A DNA stretch of 64,000 nucleotides, taken from NCBI RefSeq assembly GCF_029504655.1, contig NZ_JAQFIL010000001.1:1059001-1123000 (forward strand), given 5' to 3'. This document shows positions 16,075 to 26,032 of the stretch, in pieces. The notes beneath the pieces were generated by a model. That model saw only the letters and a program-made list of their open reading frames with translations, was not told the DNA's origin and ran no database searches. A program made the translations under genes and the position numbers. The DNA comes from Catalinimonas alkaloidigena. Lineage in GTDB: Bacteria > Bacteroidota > Bacteroidia > Cytophagales > Cyclobacteriaceae. Positions within the stretch are counted from its first letter, which is position 1; every line of letters begins with the position of its first letter.

Positions 16075-17037
16075 ATGGCACTGTTTGGTTTCTTCTCTAA
16101 AGAAAAAAAAGAATCCCTGGATAAAGGGCTCGAAAAATCAAAAGAGAGCTTTTTCTCTAAAATGGGGAAGGCGATAGCCGGAAAGTCAACGGTAGATGAT
16201 GAAGTTCTTGATGAGCTGGAGGGTATACTGGCAACAAGTGATGTAGGAGTAGATACGATCATTAAAATTATAGATCGGATAGAAGCCCGCGTGGCTAAAG
16301 ATAAGTATCTGAGTACCTCAGAGCTTGACAAGCTATTACGGGAAGAAATCGCTGGTTTATTGGCTGAAAATGATGACTCTTCTACTGCCAAAGCTACTGA
16401 CTTCTACGTTCCGGAAGGAAATAAGCCACATGTAATACTTGTGGTTGGCGTTAATGGAGTAGGCAAAACCACTACAATCGGTAAACTCGCTTATCAATTT
16501 AAAAAGCAAGGGAAAAGCGTTTTACTCGGAGCAGCCGATACATTCAGGGCTGCAGCAGTTGATCAGATTAAACTCTGGGGAGAAAGAGTTGATGTACCTG
16601 TAGTTGCCCATGGTATGAACACAGACCCCGCCTCAGTAGCATTTGATACTGCTAAGCAGGGTAAAGAAAATGGGGTGGATGTTGTTATTATTGATACTGC
16701 CGGCCGTTTGCATAATAAAGTGAACCTGATGAATGAGCTTTCAAAAATTAAAAGAGTCATTCAGAAATTTATTCCTGAAGCGCCTCACGAAGTCCTTTTG
16801 GTTTTGGATGGGAGTACCGGGCAAAATGCTTTTCTTCAGGCCAAAGAGTTCACCAAAGCGACTGAAGTAACGGCCTTAGCAATTACTAAACTAGATGGTA
16901 CAGCCAAAGGCGGAGTTGTCATTGGAATTTCTGATCAGTTCAATATACCTGTCAAATACATTGGCGTAGGAGAAAAAATGGAAGACTTGCAGGTATTTAA
17001 CAAAATGGAATTTGTAGATTCACTTTTCGGCAAATAG
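16075..17037 (+). CDS. ftsY: Signal recognition particle receptor FtsY
   Basis: A 320-residue SRP GTPase that docks SRP-ribosome complexes at the membrane for co-translational insertion. It has a short charged N-terminus (no long acidic A domain), the helical N domain, then the G domain. Motifs are the P-loop GVNGVGKT (125-132), DTFRAAAVDQ, DTAGR, and TKLDGTAKGG. The closing GVGEKMEDLQVF is typical of FtsY. Convergent with the PAP2-like gene, only 9 bp apart. Confidence 0.97.
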   Translation: MALFGFFSKEKKESLDKGLEKSKESFFSKMGKAIAGKSTVDDEVLDELEGILATSDVGVDTIIKIIDRIEARVAKDKYLSTSELDKLLREEIAGLLAENDDSSTAKATDFYVPEGNKPHVILVVGVNGVGKTTTIGKLAYQFKKQGKSVLLGAADTFRAAAVDQIKLWGERVDVPVVAHGMNTDPASVAFDTAKQGKENGVDVVIIDTAGRLHNKVNLMNELSKIKRVIQKFIPEAPHEVLLVLDGSTGQNAFLQAKEFTKATEVTALAITKLDGTAKGGVVIGISDQFNIPVKYIGVGEKMEDLQVFNKMEFVDSLFGK

Positions 17038-17046
17038 ACTCAGAAA

Positions 17047-17682
17047 CTACAAGAACAGGACGATTGAACTTAAGCTGAGGGTTAGCCCCAGCACACTTCC
17101 AATGAGTACTTCTACCGGCCGGTGGGTATCAAGGTAGAGCCGGGCTGACATGACCAAACCTCCAAACAATAGTATCAATAAAAGTGGCCAGACTAATTTT
17201 TCCTGAGGGTACTTAAGCCCTAAACCAAGCAGAAAGCCAATAAATGCTGATGCGCTTGCACTATGTGCACTTACCTTGATAAAAAGTGTTAGCAGACTTA
17301 CCGATAGAATAATAAGGGTAATAGCGGCCAAAATTATTACCAGCACCTGGCTTACCTTGAACTTCGAGAAGAACATATAAGTCGTAATAATGTAAAAGAG
17401 CGACGTAAAAAAGAAAGGGATAACCCTGTCTTTTCGGCGTGGAATGCTGAAGGCATTAAGCTTACCTTTATGTAGAAAGTCAGAAAAGCGAAGCGCGGTA
17501 ATGCTTACCATCGGTAGTAAAAAAGTGGTGATAAATACTGCCAACAACAGATAATTAGCCGCCTTGCTATTAATAGGCTGGGTTATTACAGGAGAGTAAT
17601 AAAATAGCAAAGCGAACAGAAACGTTGGCATTAGCAATGGATGCATAAGAACGGATATGGTAATAGAGAGTTTTCTAACCAT
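17047..17682 (-). CDS. PAP2-like membrane protein
   Basis: A 211-residue protein with about six membrane segments. Two motifs resemble the PAP2 phosphatase active site: SAHSASA in place of PSGH, and ARLYLDTHRPVEV matching SRx5HxxxD, with Glu for the final Asp. It may act on isoprenoid or lipid phosphates at the membrane, but the motif changes leave activity uncertain. Its ATG abuts the rpoN stop codon exactly (TAA-ATG), so it is translationally coupled to rpoN. Confidence 0.65.
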   Translation of the reverse strand: MVRKLSITISVLMHPLLMPTFLFALLFYYSPVITQPINSKAANYLLLAVFITTFLLPMVSITALRFSDFLHKGKLNAFSIPRRKDRVIPFFFTSLFYIITTYMFFSKFKVSQVLVIILAAITLIILSVSLLTLFIKVSAHSASASAFIGFLLGLGLKYPQEKLVWPLLLILLFGGLVMSARLYLDTHRPVEVLIGSVLGLTLSLSSIVLFL

Positions 17683-19131
17683 TTATAGTTCCTTTCTTAA
17701 CCTTGCTACCGGAATCTGTAACTGCTCTCTATATTTTGCAACGGTTCGCCTGGCAATACTATATCCTTTATCCTTTAAGAGTTTTTCTAATTTGTCATCC
17801 GACAGAGGCTTCCGCTTATCTTCATTGTCAACCAAGCCTTTGAGGTAGTTCTTAACCTCACGACTACTCACATCTTCACCTGATTCAGTTGCGATACCTT
17901 CAGAGAAGAAATATTTGAGTGGGTATACTCCAAATTCAGTCTGCACAGATTTACTGTTAGCTACCCTTGATACTGTAGAAATATCCATTCCAATCTCGTT
18001 AGCAATGTCTTTAAGGATCATTGGTCGTAGTTTACTTTCGTCTCCGGTGAGAAAAAAGTCGTATTGGTATTTAATGATAGTTTCCATGGTGGTGAGCAAG
18101 GTTTGCTGCCGCTGGCGTATGGCATCAATGAACCATTTGGCTGAATCCAACTTCTGCTTCACAAAAGTAACAGTTTCTTTTAATTTTTTGTCTTTCTTAT
18201 TTTTATCATATGCTTGAAGCATATCAGAGTATGATCTGCTAATCTTGAGATCCGGAGCATTTCTGGAATTCAGAGAAAGCTCTAGCTTTCCACTGTTGTT
18301 GTTCAGGATGAAATCAGGAATAAGGTATTGGGTGCGAACATTGCTATCCACGAAACCTCCGGGCTTGGGATTAAGCTTAGTAATGATACTGATAGCTTCA
18401 CGCAATGCATTCTCATCCACCCCTTGTTTACGGCATATCTTATCGTAGTGCTTTTTAGTAAATTCTTTAAAGTGGTCTCTAAGAATTACTATAGCAAGCT
18501 TATGGTACTTATCAGGGTCTTGTTTCCGTTCTAACTGGAGAAGCAAACATTCCTGTAAGTTACGGGCAGCGATTCCGGGAGGATCAAAGAGCTGTATTTT
18601 TCTCAATAGATCTTCAACCTCATCCAGATCGGTGTCTATATTCTGGGAGAACGCCAGGTCATTAATAATCGCCTCCAACTCTCTTCGTATGTAGCCATCA
18701 CTTTCAATACTACCAATGAGCTGCAAAGCAATTTGATGCCTCCTGTCGTCTAAACCCAGAAAATTGAGTTGAGAAATCAGTTGCTCGCCGAGCGTAGTAT
18801 TTGTAGGAATGGGCATATCACGGTCTTCCTCCTCAGAGTAGTTTCCGTCCCCATACATTTTATATCCACCGAACTCATCTTCAGACAAATAATCATCTAT
18901 ACTTAACTCATCATTAAGTTCATCTCTTTCAGACTCCCCCTCAAAATCGTCTTCATTGTTTGTGATTCCTTCATCTTCGTCTCTACCTTCTTCCAAAGCT
19001 GGATTCACTTCTAACTCTTGTTCTATCCTGGCGTCAAGTTCGGCCGTCGGGATTTGTAAGAGCTTTATGAACTGAATTTGCTGAGGAGAAAGCTTCTGAC
19101 TTAAGGTCTGGCTTAAACCTAGCTTCTGCAT
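17683..19131 (-). CDS. rpoN: RNA polymerase sigma-54 factor
   Basis: A 482-residue sigma-54. Region I has the Gln/Leu-rich activator-binding segment (QTLSQKLSPQQIQFIKLLQI). Region II is acidic and long (about 50-100). Region III includes the core-binding and HTH segments (ISTVSRVANSKSV), ending with the RpoN box ARRTVAKYREQL, which contacts the -24 element. Transcription from such promoters needs an ATP-dependent enhancer-binding protein; none is encoded in this window. Length is normal. Confidence 0.97.
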   Translation of the reverse strand: MQKLGLSQTLSQKLSPQQIQFIKLLQIPTAELDARIEQELEVNPALEEGRDEDEGITNNEDDFEGESERDELNDELSIDDYLSEDEFGGYKMYGDGNYSEEEDRDMPIPTNTTLGEQLISQLNFLGLDDRRHQIALQLIGSIESDGYIRRELEAIINDLAFSQNIDTDLDEVEDLLRKIQLFDPPGIAARNLQECLLLQLERKQDPDKYHKLAIVILRDHFKEFTKKHYDKICRKQGVDENALREAISIITKLNPKPGGFVDSNVRTQYLIPDFILNNNSGKLELSLNSRNAPDLKISRSYSDMLQAYDKNKKDKKLKETVTFVKQKLDSAKWFIDAIRQRQQTLLTTMETIIKYQYDFFLTGDESKLRPMILKDIANEIGMDISTVSRVANSKSVQTEFGVYPLKYFFSEGIATESGEDVSSREVKNYLKGLVDNEDKRKPLSDDKLEKLLKDKGYSIARRTVAKYREQLQIPVARLRKEL

Positions 19132-19328
19132 GTATTTTCTCCGTTAATCATCTTTACCAAACTGTGTCCAAATTTATTATATTCTATCAAATCTTTGATA
19201 AAAAGAGCAAAATATCGTTGTTTTGCAAACACTATTTAGTACACTAGTAAGATAATATTTCATTATATCAAAAGTTATCTACCGCTATTTATTTTTGACT
19301 ATTCTGTCTTAAATTTTTGCCACAGCTT

Positions 19329-20777
19329 ATGCGATTAACGAGGACCAAAATCAATTTATTATTGCAGGAAATGCCACTCAATCAGGAGGTAATAGTAAAG
19401 GGTTGGGTTAGGACAAAACGGGGCAGCAAAAATGTTGCATTTATTGCGCTCAATGATGGATCTACTATTCACAATTTACAGGTTGTGGCAGATCCTGATA
19501 CTATCGGTGAAGAAATACTGAGAAAAGTTACATCAGGAGCATGCATATCTGTGAAAGGTAAGCTGGCCGCCTCTCAGGGGCAAGGGCAAAAAATTGAACT
19601 TCCTGCAGATGCTATAGAAGTATTAGGAGAGGCAGATCCTGAAACATATCCGCTTCAACCTAAAAAACATTCTTTTGAGATGCTGCGTAAGCATGCGCAT
19701 TTACGCCCCCGTACTACTACTTTTGGAGCTATCTATCGTATTCGTCATGCAATGACTTTCGCGATCCATAAGTTTTTTAATGATCATGGTTTTTATTGTG
19801 TTCACACCCCTATCATTACAGGATCTGATGCGGAAGGAGCAGGGGAGATGTTTAGAGTAACTACGCTAGATTTAGAAAAACCTCCTCGTAATGAAGAAGG
19901 AGAAATAAATTATAAAGAAGATTTCTTCGCCAAGGAAACTAACCTTACTGTTTCCGGGCAGTTAGAGGCAGAACTGGCAGCGCTAGCTTTATCAGACGTA
20001 TATACTTTTGGCCCAACTTTCAGGGCTGAGAACTCTAACACTTCTCGCCATCTGGCCGAATTCTGGATGATTGAGCCAGAAATGGCTTTCTATGACATCA
20101 ATGATAATATGGATTTGTCAGAAGCCTTTCTGAAATATCTGGTCCAGTATGCTTTGGATAATTGTAAAGACGACCTTGAGTTTCTGAACAAAAGAGCGCT
20201 GGATGAAGAAAAAGATAAGAAGAAAGAAGAAAGAAGTGACATGTCTCTTCTTGAGCGCCTCAACTTTGTCGTTGAACACGAATTTGCCAGAGTCACCTAT
20301 ACTGAAGCTATTGATATTCTGCGGAACTCAAAGCCAAACAAGAAGAAAAAATTTCAGTATTTAATAGAAGCCTGGGGGGCAGATTTGCAGTCTGAACATG
20401 AGCGTTTTTTGGTTGAGAAGCATTTCAAGCGCCCGGTCATACTCTATAATTATCCTAAAGACATCAAAGCATTTTATATGCGTAGCAATGAGGGTGAGGA
20501 TACAGTGGCAGCCATGGACGTATTATTTCCCGGTATCGGAGAAATTATCGGTGGTTCTCAGCGTGAAGAACGTCTGGATAAGCTGACCCAAAGAATGGAG
20601 GAGATGAATGTTCCACAAGAAGAAATGTGGTGGTATCTGGATACTCGCAGATTCGGATCCACTCCGCATAGCGGTTTCGGGCTTGGTTTTGAACGCTTAT
20701 TGCTTTTTGTAACCGGAATGGGCAACATCCGTGATGTGATTCCTTTTCCCAGAACACCGGAAAACGCAGAGTTTTAG
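19329..20777 (+). CDS. asnS: Asparaginyl-tRNA synthetase
   Basis: A class IIb aminoacyl-tRNA synthetase of 482 residues from the ATG at 19329 (an in-frame TTG at 19317 adds only MPQL). The N-terminal OB-fold anticodon-binding domain ([20 protein letters not shown]) is followed by the catalytic core: motif 2 ([21 protein letters not shown]) and motif 3 ([12 protein letters not shown]). The insert around 290-330 is rich in Lys and Glu. AsnRS is preferred over AspRS by overall pattern. The stop is 28 bp before the helicase gene, so they are probably co-transcribed. Confidence 0.95.
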   Translation: MRLTRTKINLLLQEMPLNQEVIVKGWVRTKRGSKNVAFIALNDGSTIHNLQVVADPDTIGEEILRKVTSGACISVKGKLAASQGQGQKIELPADAIEVLGEADPETYPLQPKKHSFEMLRKHAHLRPRTTTFGAIYRIRHAMTFAIHKFFNDHGFYCVHTPIITGSDAEGAGEMFRVTTLDLEKPPRNEEGEINYKEDFFAKETNLTVSGQLEAELAALALSDVYTFGPTFRAENSNTSRHLAEFWMIEPEMAFYDINDNMDLSEAFLKYLVQYALDNCKDDLEFLNKRALDEEKDKKKEERSDMSLLERLNFVVEHEFARVTYTEAIDILRNSKPNKKKKFQYLIEAWGADLQSEHERFLVEKHFKRPVILYNYPKDIKAFYMRSNEGEDTVAAMDVLFPGIGEIIGGSQREERLDKLTQRMEEMNVPQEEMWWYLDTRRFGSTPHSGFGLGFERLLLFVTGMGNIRDVIPFPRTPENAEF

Positions 20778-20805
20778 CAGATCAGCATGCTTATAAATAT
20801 CGGCT

Positions 20806-22212
20806 TTGCCTAAACCTTCTCAAATTATTCAGAAAAAGTTTCCCCATAGTCCTACCCAGGGACAGAGGAAGCTTTTTTTGCTTTTTGACCACTTCCTGAG
20901 TAGTGATCAGGAGCCCCGTATGACCATTTTGCTTAGAGGATATGCAGGTACAGGAAAAACCAGCGTATTAAGTGCCCTGGTAAAAGCTTTGCCATCTTTT
21001 GATTTTCGTTTTGTTTTGCTTGCGCCTACGGGGAGAGCGGCAAAAGTCATGGCTAGCTATACCGAGCGTAGCGCATTTACCATTCATAAGATTATTTACC
21101 AGCGTGTCGCTGATCCGGGTACTGGTAAAATTCAATTCAAGCGCAGGAAAAACTATTACCAAAAAACACTCTTCATTATTGATGAATCTTCCATGCTTTC
21201 TGATGAAGCCGGGATGGACAATAAAAGCCTGCTGGCCGATGTCATTGACTTTGTATTTGAAAATGATACAAACAAATTAATGCTTATTGGTGACGCCGCG
21301 CAACTTCCTCCTGTAGGTCAGGTACTTAGCAGAGGATTAGATGCTGCATACCTTGCTTCTTTTTTCCGACTGTCAATACAGGAAATAGAACTTAAAGAAG
21401 TAATGCGTCAGGACTTAGCTTCTGGTATTCTTCACAATGCCACTTCTATCCGCGAAGAAATAGATAAAGAAGAGTTTAACATTGCCTTTCAGACACGCAA
21501 GTTTAAGGATATCTTTCGTATGACGTCTGAAAAGCTGGAAGATGGCTTGAGGTATGCCTATGATAAGTTTGGAAGAGAAAACACAATTGTAGTCTGCCGC
21601 TCTAACCGGGAAGCTGTTCAGTACAATCAGTATATCCGTAGAAATATTTTTTTCTACGATAATGAGCTGGAAGCAGGAGATTACCTGATGATTGTTAAGA
21701 ATAACTACTATTTTTTAGGTGATGATGCGCCAGCAGGTTTTCTCGCAAATGGCGACTTTGTTGAAGTTTTACGGATTGTTGACTTTGAGGATCAATACGG
21801 TTTAAGGTTTGCCACGCTGGAGCTGAAATTACTTGATTACCCTGAACAGCTACCATTTGAAGCTAAAGTGATTTTAGATACACTGCATTCTCCCGGACCA
21901 GCCCTGGCGGAAGAAGATTATCATAAACTTTATCAACAGGTATTCGCTGACTATCAGGATGCTGAGACAAGAAAAGAGCAGTTGGAAATGGTACGTAGTG
22001 ATATGTACCTTAATGCACTACAGGTCAAATATGCTTATGCACTTACCTGTCATAAATCACAGGGAGGGCAATGGGATGTTGTATTCGTAAGTCAGGGGTA
22101 TCTGAAAGATGAAATGATCAATCAAGAATATTTAAGATGGCTATATACAGCAGTTACACGTGCCAAGTCAGAGTTATACCTCATGAATTTCAAGTCTGAA
22201 TTTTTTATATAA
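20806..22212 (+). CDS. RecD/Pif1-like superfamily 1 DNA helicase
   Basis: A 468-residue SF1B helicase. Walker A is GYAGTGKTS (Gly45-Lys51), Walker B is IIDESSML, then GDAAQLPPVG (motif III) and the C-terminal TCHKSQGGQWDVVF and YTAVTRAKSELYL motifs that mark RecD2/Pif1-type enzymes. It probably unwinds DNA 5' to 3' during repair. The start is a TTG at 20806: a stop lies 12 bp upstream in frame and the next ATG (20920) would remove part of the N-terminal Q-motif region. It runs directly into a bidirectional terminator. Confidence 0.9.
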   Translation: MPKPSQIIQKKFPHSPTQGQRKLFLLFDHFLSSDQEPRMTILLRGYAGTGKTSVLSALVKALPSFDFRFVLLAPTGRAAKVMASYTERSAFTIHKIIYQRVADPGTGKIQFKRRKNYYQKTLFIIDESSMLSDEAGMDNKSLLADVIDFVFENDTNKLMLIGDAAQLPPVGQVLSRGLDAAYLASFFRLSIQEIELKEVMRQDLASGILHNATSIREEIDKEEFNIAFQTRKFKDIFRMTSEKLEDGLRYAYDKFGRENTIVVCRSNREAVQYNQYIRRNIFFYDNELEAGDYLMIVKNNYYFLGDDAPAGFLANGDFVEVLRIVDFEDQYGLRFATLELKLLDYPEQLPFEAKVILDTLHSPGPALAEEDYHKLYQQVFADYQDAETRKEQLEMVRSDMYLNALQVKYAYALTCHKSQGGQWDVVFVSQGYLKDEMINQEYLRWLYTAVTRAKSELYLMNFKSEFFI

Positions 22213-22246
22213 TAAAACGACCAGATTGTAATCTGGCCGTTTTATT
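22211..22246. terminator. Bidirectional terminator
   Basis: AATAAAACGACCAGATT pairs with AATCTGGCCGTTTTATT (one mismatch). It lies between the convergent helicase and FKBP genes and can serve both. Confidence 0.85.
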
Positions 22247-22268
22247 ATATGATGCTATCTTAATTTAG

Positions 22269-23225
22269 TTACTCCACTATCTCCAACTCAAAAATAAGTG
22301 TCTGAAAAGGGGGAATATCCCTCAGTTGAAATGTTTTCATAAAATCTTCCCTGATAAATCCAGGGATGACTTGCGTACCTTGTGCGTAAGCTAGTTCAGA
22401 TGGAATAATAATCCTTCCTTTTTCACCTTTTTTCATGAGTTTTATTCCTTCTTCGAAGCCTTTGATGACCTGGTCAATGCCCAGAACGAAGGTCAAAGGT
22501 TTATTGCTTTCAGATTTGTCAAAAACTTCTCCGTTCATAAACTCACCTTTATAAGCCACCTTTACTACTTGCCCGGTTTTTAAGGTTTCACCAGAACCCT
22601 CTTGTAATCTTTGGTAATAAATACCAGTAGATTTTTTAGAAACACCCTCTAATTCACGCGCGCTGATGTAATCTTCTATTGCCTCAATTTCCTCTTTCTG
22701 CACATCATCTAATGATTGTACCTGTACGATTTCAGCTTCAACATTAAGAATCGTTTCTGAAGGAATAAGTGTTTTGTATGAATAATTTTTAAATGCCTTA
22801 TCAGAAGGGATATAAAACCTGAATTTTTCTCCTTCATTCATAAGTCTTACTCCCCAATTGAAGCCTTCTGGAAATATTGCTCCCGGAACATGCTGAAAGC
22901 GTACTACAGTATCTACTTCTGCCCCCATAGTTAAGCTATCAATCAGTTTTCCCCCTAAAGTTCTCATGATGTAGCGAATTGAGATTACATCTTCCTGTTC
23001 TACCGGTGTACCAGAAGTATTTTCTTTGAGTACCTCATAGTAAATTCCACTGTTATTATCTTTTGTAGCTGTAATACTGTTTTGCTCTAAATGTTGGGAA
23101 ATGAGTTGGTCATCAAATTTTGCCTGTTTTTCAAATTCTGAGTCTTCATTGTCTAGACAGCCGCTCATTAGTATCACCAAGCCAGGGATGATAAGAAATT
23201 GCTTTTGTTTAAAAATCTTTTTCAT
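22269..23225 (-). CDS. Lipoprotein with two FKBP-type PPIase domains
   Basis: A 318-residue lipoprotein: signal peptide with lipobox LMSGC (Cys at about 23), a first degenerate FKBP-like domain (about 60-170) and a second clearer FKBP domain (about 200-318; GQVVKVAYKGEF, GEVFDKSESNKPL, VIKGFEEGIKLMKKGEKGRIIIPSELAYAQG). Such proteins help fold secreted or outer-membrane proteins by isomerising prolyl bonds. The first domain lacks several active-site residues and may be a chaperone module. Related proteins accompany gliding and T9SS functions in Bacteroidota, but no direct link is visible here. Confidence 0.9.
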   Translation of the reverse strand: MKKIFKQKQFLIIPGLVILMSGCLDNEDSEFEKQAKFDDQLISQHLEQNSITATKDNNSGIYYEVLKENTSGTPVEQEDVISIRYIMRTLGGKLIDSLTMGAEVDTVVRFQHVPGAIFPEGFNWGVRLMNEGEKFRFYIPSDKAFKNYSYKTLIPSETILNVEAEIVQVQSLDDVQKEEIEAIEDYISARELEGVSKKSTGIYYQRLQEGSGETLKTGQVVKVAYKGEFMNGEVFDKSESNKPLTFVLGIDQVIKGFEEGIKLMKKGEKGRIIIPSELAYAQGTQVIPGFIREDFMKTFQLRDIPPFQTLIFELEIVE

Positions 23226-23460
23226 AAAAGTTTACAATTCTTTAAGTTGATCTAATAATAAGTTGTGCGATTGTGTGTATCAGACTAGACACTAAGAAAA
23301 AAAGGAAGGTTGGAAAAGGGAATAAGTTTACTCTCGGCTTCTAAAAAATGCATAAACAAAAACATTATGCACTTGAGTGAACTTAAAGAGATTTAATTGC
23401 ACTTCTTTAACAGGAATGGTTTTTGTATAATCAGCTTTAAATCTACATATATTGAGTATC

Positions 23461-23880
23461 ATGAAAAAAATTTTCTTACTATCCACCGTATTACTTTTTT
23501 CTCTCCATCTTTTTGCACAAGATGAAACAAAAGATAATGGGCCTGTAGATGGACCTCAGGTTACTTTCGCGAAGAGTTCACACGATTTTGGTGACATACA
23601 ACAGGGAGACAAAGTAAATTATGTATTTGAGTTTGAGAACACAGGGACTGAACCGCTAATTCTTTCCAATGTACTGACTACATGTGGCTGTACCGCAACT
23701 TCATGGCCTCGTGAGCCCCTTGCTCCTGGCGAGAGAGGAGAAATTGCAGTTTCTTTTAATAGTGCAGGAAAGATGGGCAAACAGAATAAAGTAGTGACTG
23801 TTGTCTCTAATGCTGTAAATGCACAGGAAAGGGTAAAGATCATCACCAATGTGCTTCCTAAGAAGGATAGTACGCAGTAA
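23461..23880 (+). CDS. DUF1573 secreted protein
   Basis: A 139-residue exported protein. The ATG at 23461 begins the signal peptide (MKKIFLLSTVLLFSL, cleaved after LFAQ); an in-frame TTG at 23452 is less likely. The mature part is a single Ig-like beta domain of the DUF1573 family with its hallmarks: HDFGDIQQGDKV, the Cys pair in TTCGCT, and LAPGERGEI. DUF1573 is very common in Bacteroidota periplasmic proteins; its function is unknown. Confidence 0.9.
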   Translation: MKKIFLLSTVLLFSLHLFAQDETKDNGPVDGPQVTFAKSSHDFGDIQQGDKVNYVFEFENTGTEPLILSNVLTTCGCTATSWPREPLAPGERGEIAVSFNSAGKMGKQNKVVTVVSNAVNAQERVKIITNVLPKKDSTQ

Positions 23881-23908
23881 AAATTGCAGTAAACAGGTTT
23901 ATTTATAT

Positions 23909-23940
23909 AAATGCGTCTCTCCAGAGGCGCATTTTTTTTA
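23909..23940 (+). terminator. Terminator of the DUF1573 gene
   Basis: AATGCGTCT...AGAGGCGCATT hairpin with a small bulge, then a run of T residues. Confidence 0.75.
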
Positions 23941-24299
23941 TTATAATAGAGGCAGGAGCTAAAAACCCTTCACCTTAATCTAACAGCTAATACGCTTAAT
24001 GCATGATTAGAAATAAGTATTACAGCTACAGAATGCATATGACCTCCTTTCTTTCCAAATGAGTTACACCTAATTAAAATCCAAATGTAAGGTGGGGCAA
24101 GGACTAGAATTCGTCTTAGTATCCAGCCTTTTAAAATTCTGAATGCGCTTCTATGCGCTATATGTCTACTCAAACTAGGAAAGATGAAAGTGGGGGTAGG
24201 GCGTGGTTTATTTCAAAAATCTATGATTATTCTCGGTGAATTTTATGGCGTAAATAAAACAGAGGCTAGTGCAGGTTTAGGCTAAGGAGAAAAAGAAAA

Positions 24300-24330
24300 A
24301 AAAAGCCGGAACACTAAGTGAACCGGCTTT
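24300..24330 (-). terminator. Terminator of tonB
   Basis: AAAGCCGG...CCGGCTTT with an inner CAC-TAA-GTG stem; followed by T residues on the minus strand. Confidence 0.8.
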
Positions 24331-24367
24331 ATTGCTAATAATCAATATTAACATCTAAATCAAATCT

Positions 24368-25042
24368 TTATCCAAGCTTGAAGGTAATAGGAAGTACCAT
24401 TCTTACTCTTACAGGTCTACCCCTTTGCTTACCAGGTTTCCACTTAGGAGCGTTTTCCAATACACGAACAGCTTCAGCATCACAACCTGCACCAATACCT
24501 TTAATGGCTTGTACTTGCGTGATAGAACCGTCAGTGTTTACTACAAACTGAACAAATACTTTTCCTTCAATACCCATTCTACGAGCCTGAGAAGGATATT
24601 TTAAGTTTTTCCCTACATATTCGTAGAAAGCCTGCATACCACCTTGTGGCTCAGGTTGATCCTCAACAACCATGAAGATTTCATCAGAAACTTCTTCTTC
24701 GGGTGCTTCTTCAAACACCATCTCTTCAATCTGAGTATCTTCGGTTATCTCTACATCAAGGTCAATTTCAATTTCCTCTTCAATCTCTTCCTCATCAGGA
24801 ACCTCAATAATTTCGGGTTGTTGGATTTTTGGTGGTGGCGGCGGTGGCTGCTCGGTAGGCGGTATTTCCATCACATCCTCAAAGTCATCTTCCACAACAC
24901 CTAAGTCAACAAGAGATTGATCGTCGTAAGACTTCCATTCAAATGCAAGCGTCACAACGGCCAAACTGATCACTAAGCCTATGCTTAGGTGAAGTCCGGT
25001 CCTATTGTTCAGATCGGCTTTGGGTGTTTTCTTAGATTCCAT
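24368..25042 (-). CDS. tonB: TonB-family energy transducer
   Basis: A 224-residue TonB protein from the ATG at 25040-25042 (a longer frame to 25081 has no better start). It has one N-terminal membrane segment (about 18-37), a Pro-rich stretch (EQPPPPPPK), an unusually long acidic linker (about 75-130, rich in Glu/Asp), and the C-terminal TonB domain with YPSQARRMGIEGKVFVQFVV and KWKPGKQRGRPV. It transmits proton-motive force to outer-membrane SusC/TonB-dependent receptors. Downstream of vanZ and gcvH on the same strand, a usual neighbourhood. Confidence 0.93.
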   Translation of the reverse strand: MESKKTPKADLNNRTGLHLSIGLVISLAVVTLAFEWKSYDDQSLVDLGVVEDDFEDVMEIPPTEQPPPPPPKIQQPEIIEVPDEEEIEEEIEIDLDVEITEDTQIEEMVFEEAPEEEVSDEIFMVVEDQPEPQGGMQAFYEYVGKNLKYPSQARRMGIEGKVFVQFVVNTDGSITQVQAIKGIGAGCDAEAVRVLENAPKWKPGKQRGRPVRVRMVLPITFKLG

Positions 25043-25134
25043 AAACAAGTTTTTATTATTATTACTATGTAATATTAGCACTTAAATTACAAAATTGAAA
25101 CCGGATGTACAAGAAAATTGAATGAACAACCAAC

Positions 25135-25506
25135 TTAAAGTCTGTAAATCAACAAAAAAATCAGATAACCGGAAATACATCCAACAAGATTTGCAGTAGC
25201 ATCCAAAAATTCAACCATTCTTGCGTTACTTAAAAATTGAAGTATTTCAAGAATGATTGCATATATCATCGATATTAACAACGAATATTTTGCTGCATTG
25301 TTTCGGAGCACCGGATACGTATATTGTTTAGTGAAGCCAATGATCATAAGTAATACTAAAACACAAAACACGAATGCGTGTGCAAGTTTATCTATGCTTA
25401 AGAAGAATTTAACACTTATTTCAGGCATCTGCTGGCCGGGTAACAGGATTAACGCTAAGATGATTAGCGCCCACACCATTGTGTAAAAATTAAATCTGAA
25501 AAACAT
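25135..25506 (-). CDS. VanZ-like small membrane protein
   Basis: A 123-residue protein from the ATG at 25504-25506 (a GTG at 25521 is an alternative). Four membrane helices carry the VanZ-like signature: DKLAHAFVFCVLVLLM and LEILQFLSNARMVEFLDATANLVG. Family function is not established beyond a distant link to teicoplanin resistance. It lies 43 bp after gcvH and is likely co-transcribed with it, as in many Bacteroidota. Confidence 0.85.
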   Translation of the reverse strand: MFFRFNFYTMVWALIILALILLPGQQMPEISVKFFLSIDKLAHAFVFCVLVLLMIIGFTKQYTYPVLRNNAAKYSLLISMIYAIILEILQFLSNARMVEFLDATANLVGCISGYLIFLLIYRL

Positions 25507-25549
25507 AGAAAGCAGATACACAGGCCACTAAAAAGTACGTTTGATCAGG

Positions 25550-25930
25550 CTAACCTCCGATAAGCTCATTATAAGCTTCTGCGTCAAGGAGTTCATTAAG
25601 CTTAGAGGTATCATCCAGGCTGATCTTTACCATCCAGCCCTTATCATAAGGGTCCTCATTGACAAGTTCAGGGGATGATTCCAGTTCACTATTAAATTCA
25701 AGAATTTTAGCATCAATAGGCATGAAAAGGTCAGAAACAGTTTTGACAGCCTCTACAGTGCCGAAGACTTCGCCCTGGCTCAACTCTTCACCTTCAGTTT
25801 CTATTTCTACAAATACAATATCGCCCAGTTCACCCTGAGCAAAATCGGTGATTCCCACATAAGCTTCATTTCCCTCAACCCTTACCCACTCGTGGTCTTT
25901 AGTGTATTTCAAATTATCAGGTAGATTCAT
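25550..25930 (-). CDS. gcvH: Glycine cleavage system H protein
   Basis: A 126-residue lipoyl carrier from the ATG at 25928-25930; the frame extends to 25975, but homologues start at [16 protein letters not shown]. The lipoylated Lys is Lys63 in [11 protein letters not shown]. It shuttles the aminomethyl group between the P and T proteins. Those genes are not in the window, so gcvH is unlinked here, as is common in the phylum. Upstream is sprA, downstream vanZ. Confidence 0.96.
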   Translation of the reverse strand: MNLPDNLKYTKDHEWVRVEGNEAYVGITDFAQGELGDIVFVEIETEGEELSQGEVFGTVEAVKTVSDLFMPIDAKILEFNSELESSPELVNEDPYDKGWMVKISLDDTSKLNELLDAEAYNELIGG

Positions 25931-26032
25931 AGTATTAATTTTACTTTTGGTCAAAAGTAAGTGCTTTTTTAGCAAAGCGCAAAGCCAGTGAATACAATAA
26001 TAAGCGGGGGCTCGGCTTTAAACCTATCCCGG

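Larger units (their letters stand above)
23881..24367. other. Intergenic region
   Basis: About 490 bp between convergent genes. It contains a terminator at each end (23909-23940 and 24300-24330). I see nothing else supportable; a 67-codon minus-strand ORF at 23970-24173 looks accidental. Confidence 0.5.

Noticed and set aside
23970..24173. 67-codon minus-strand ORF between DUF1573 and tonB genes
   Set aside because: Arg- and His-rich with no family resemblance, in a region between two terminators; looks accidental.
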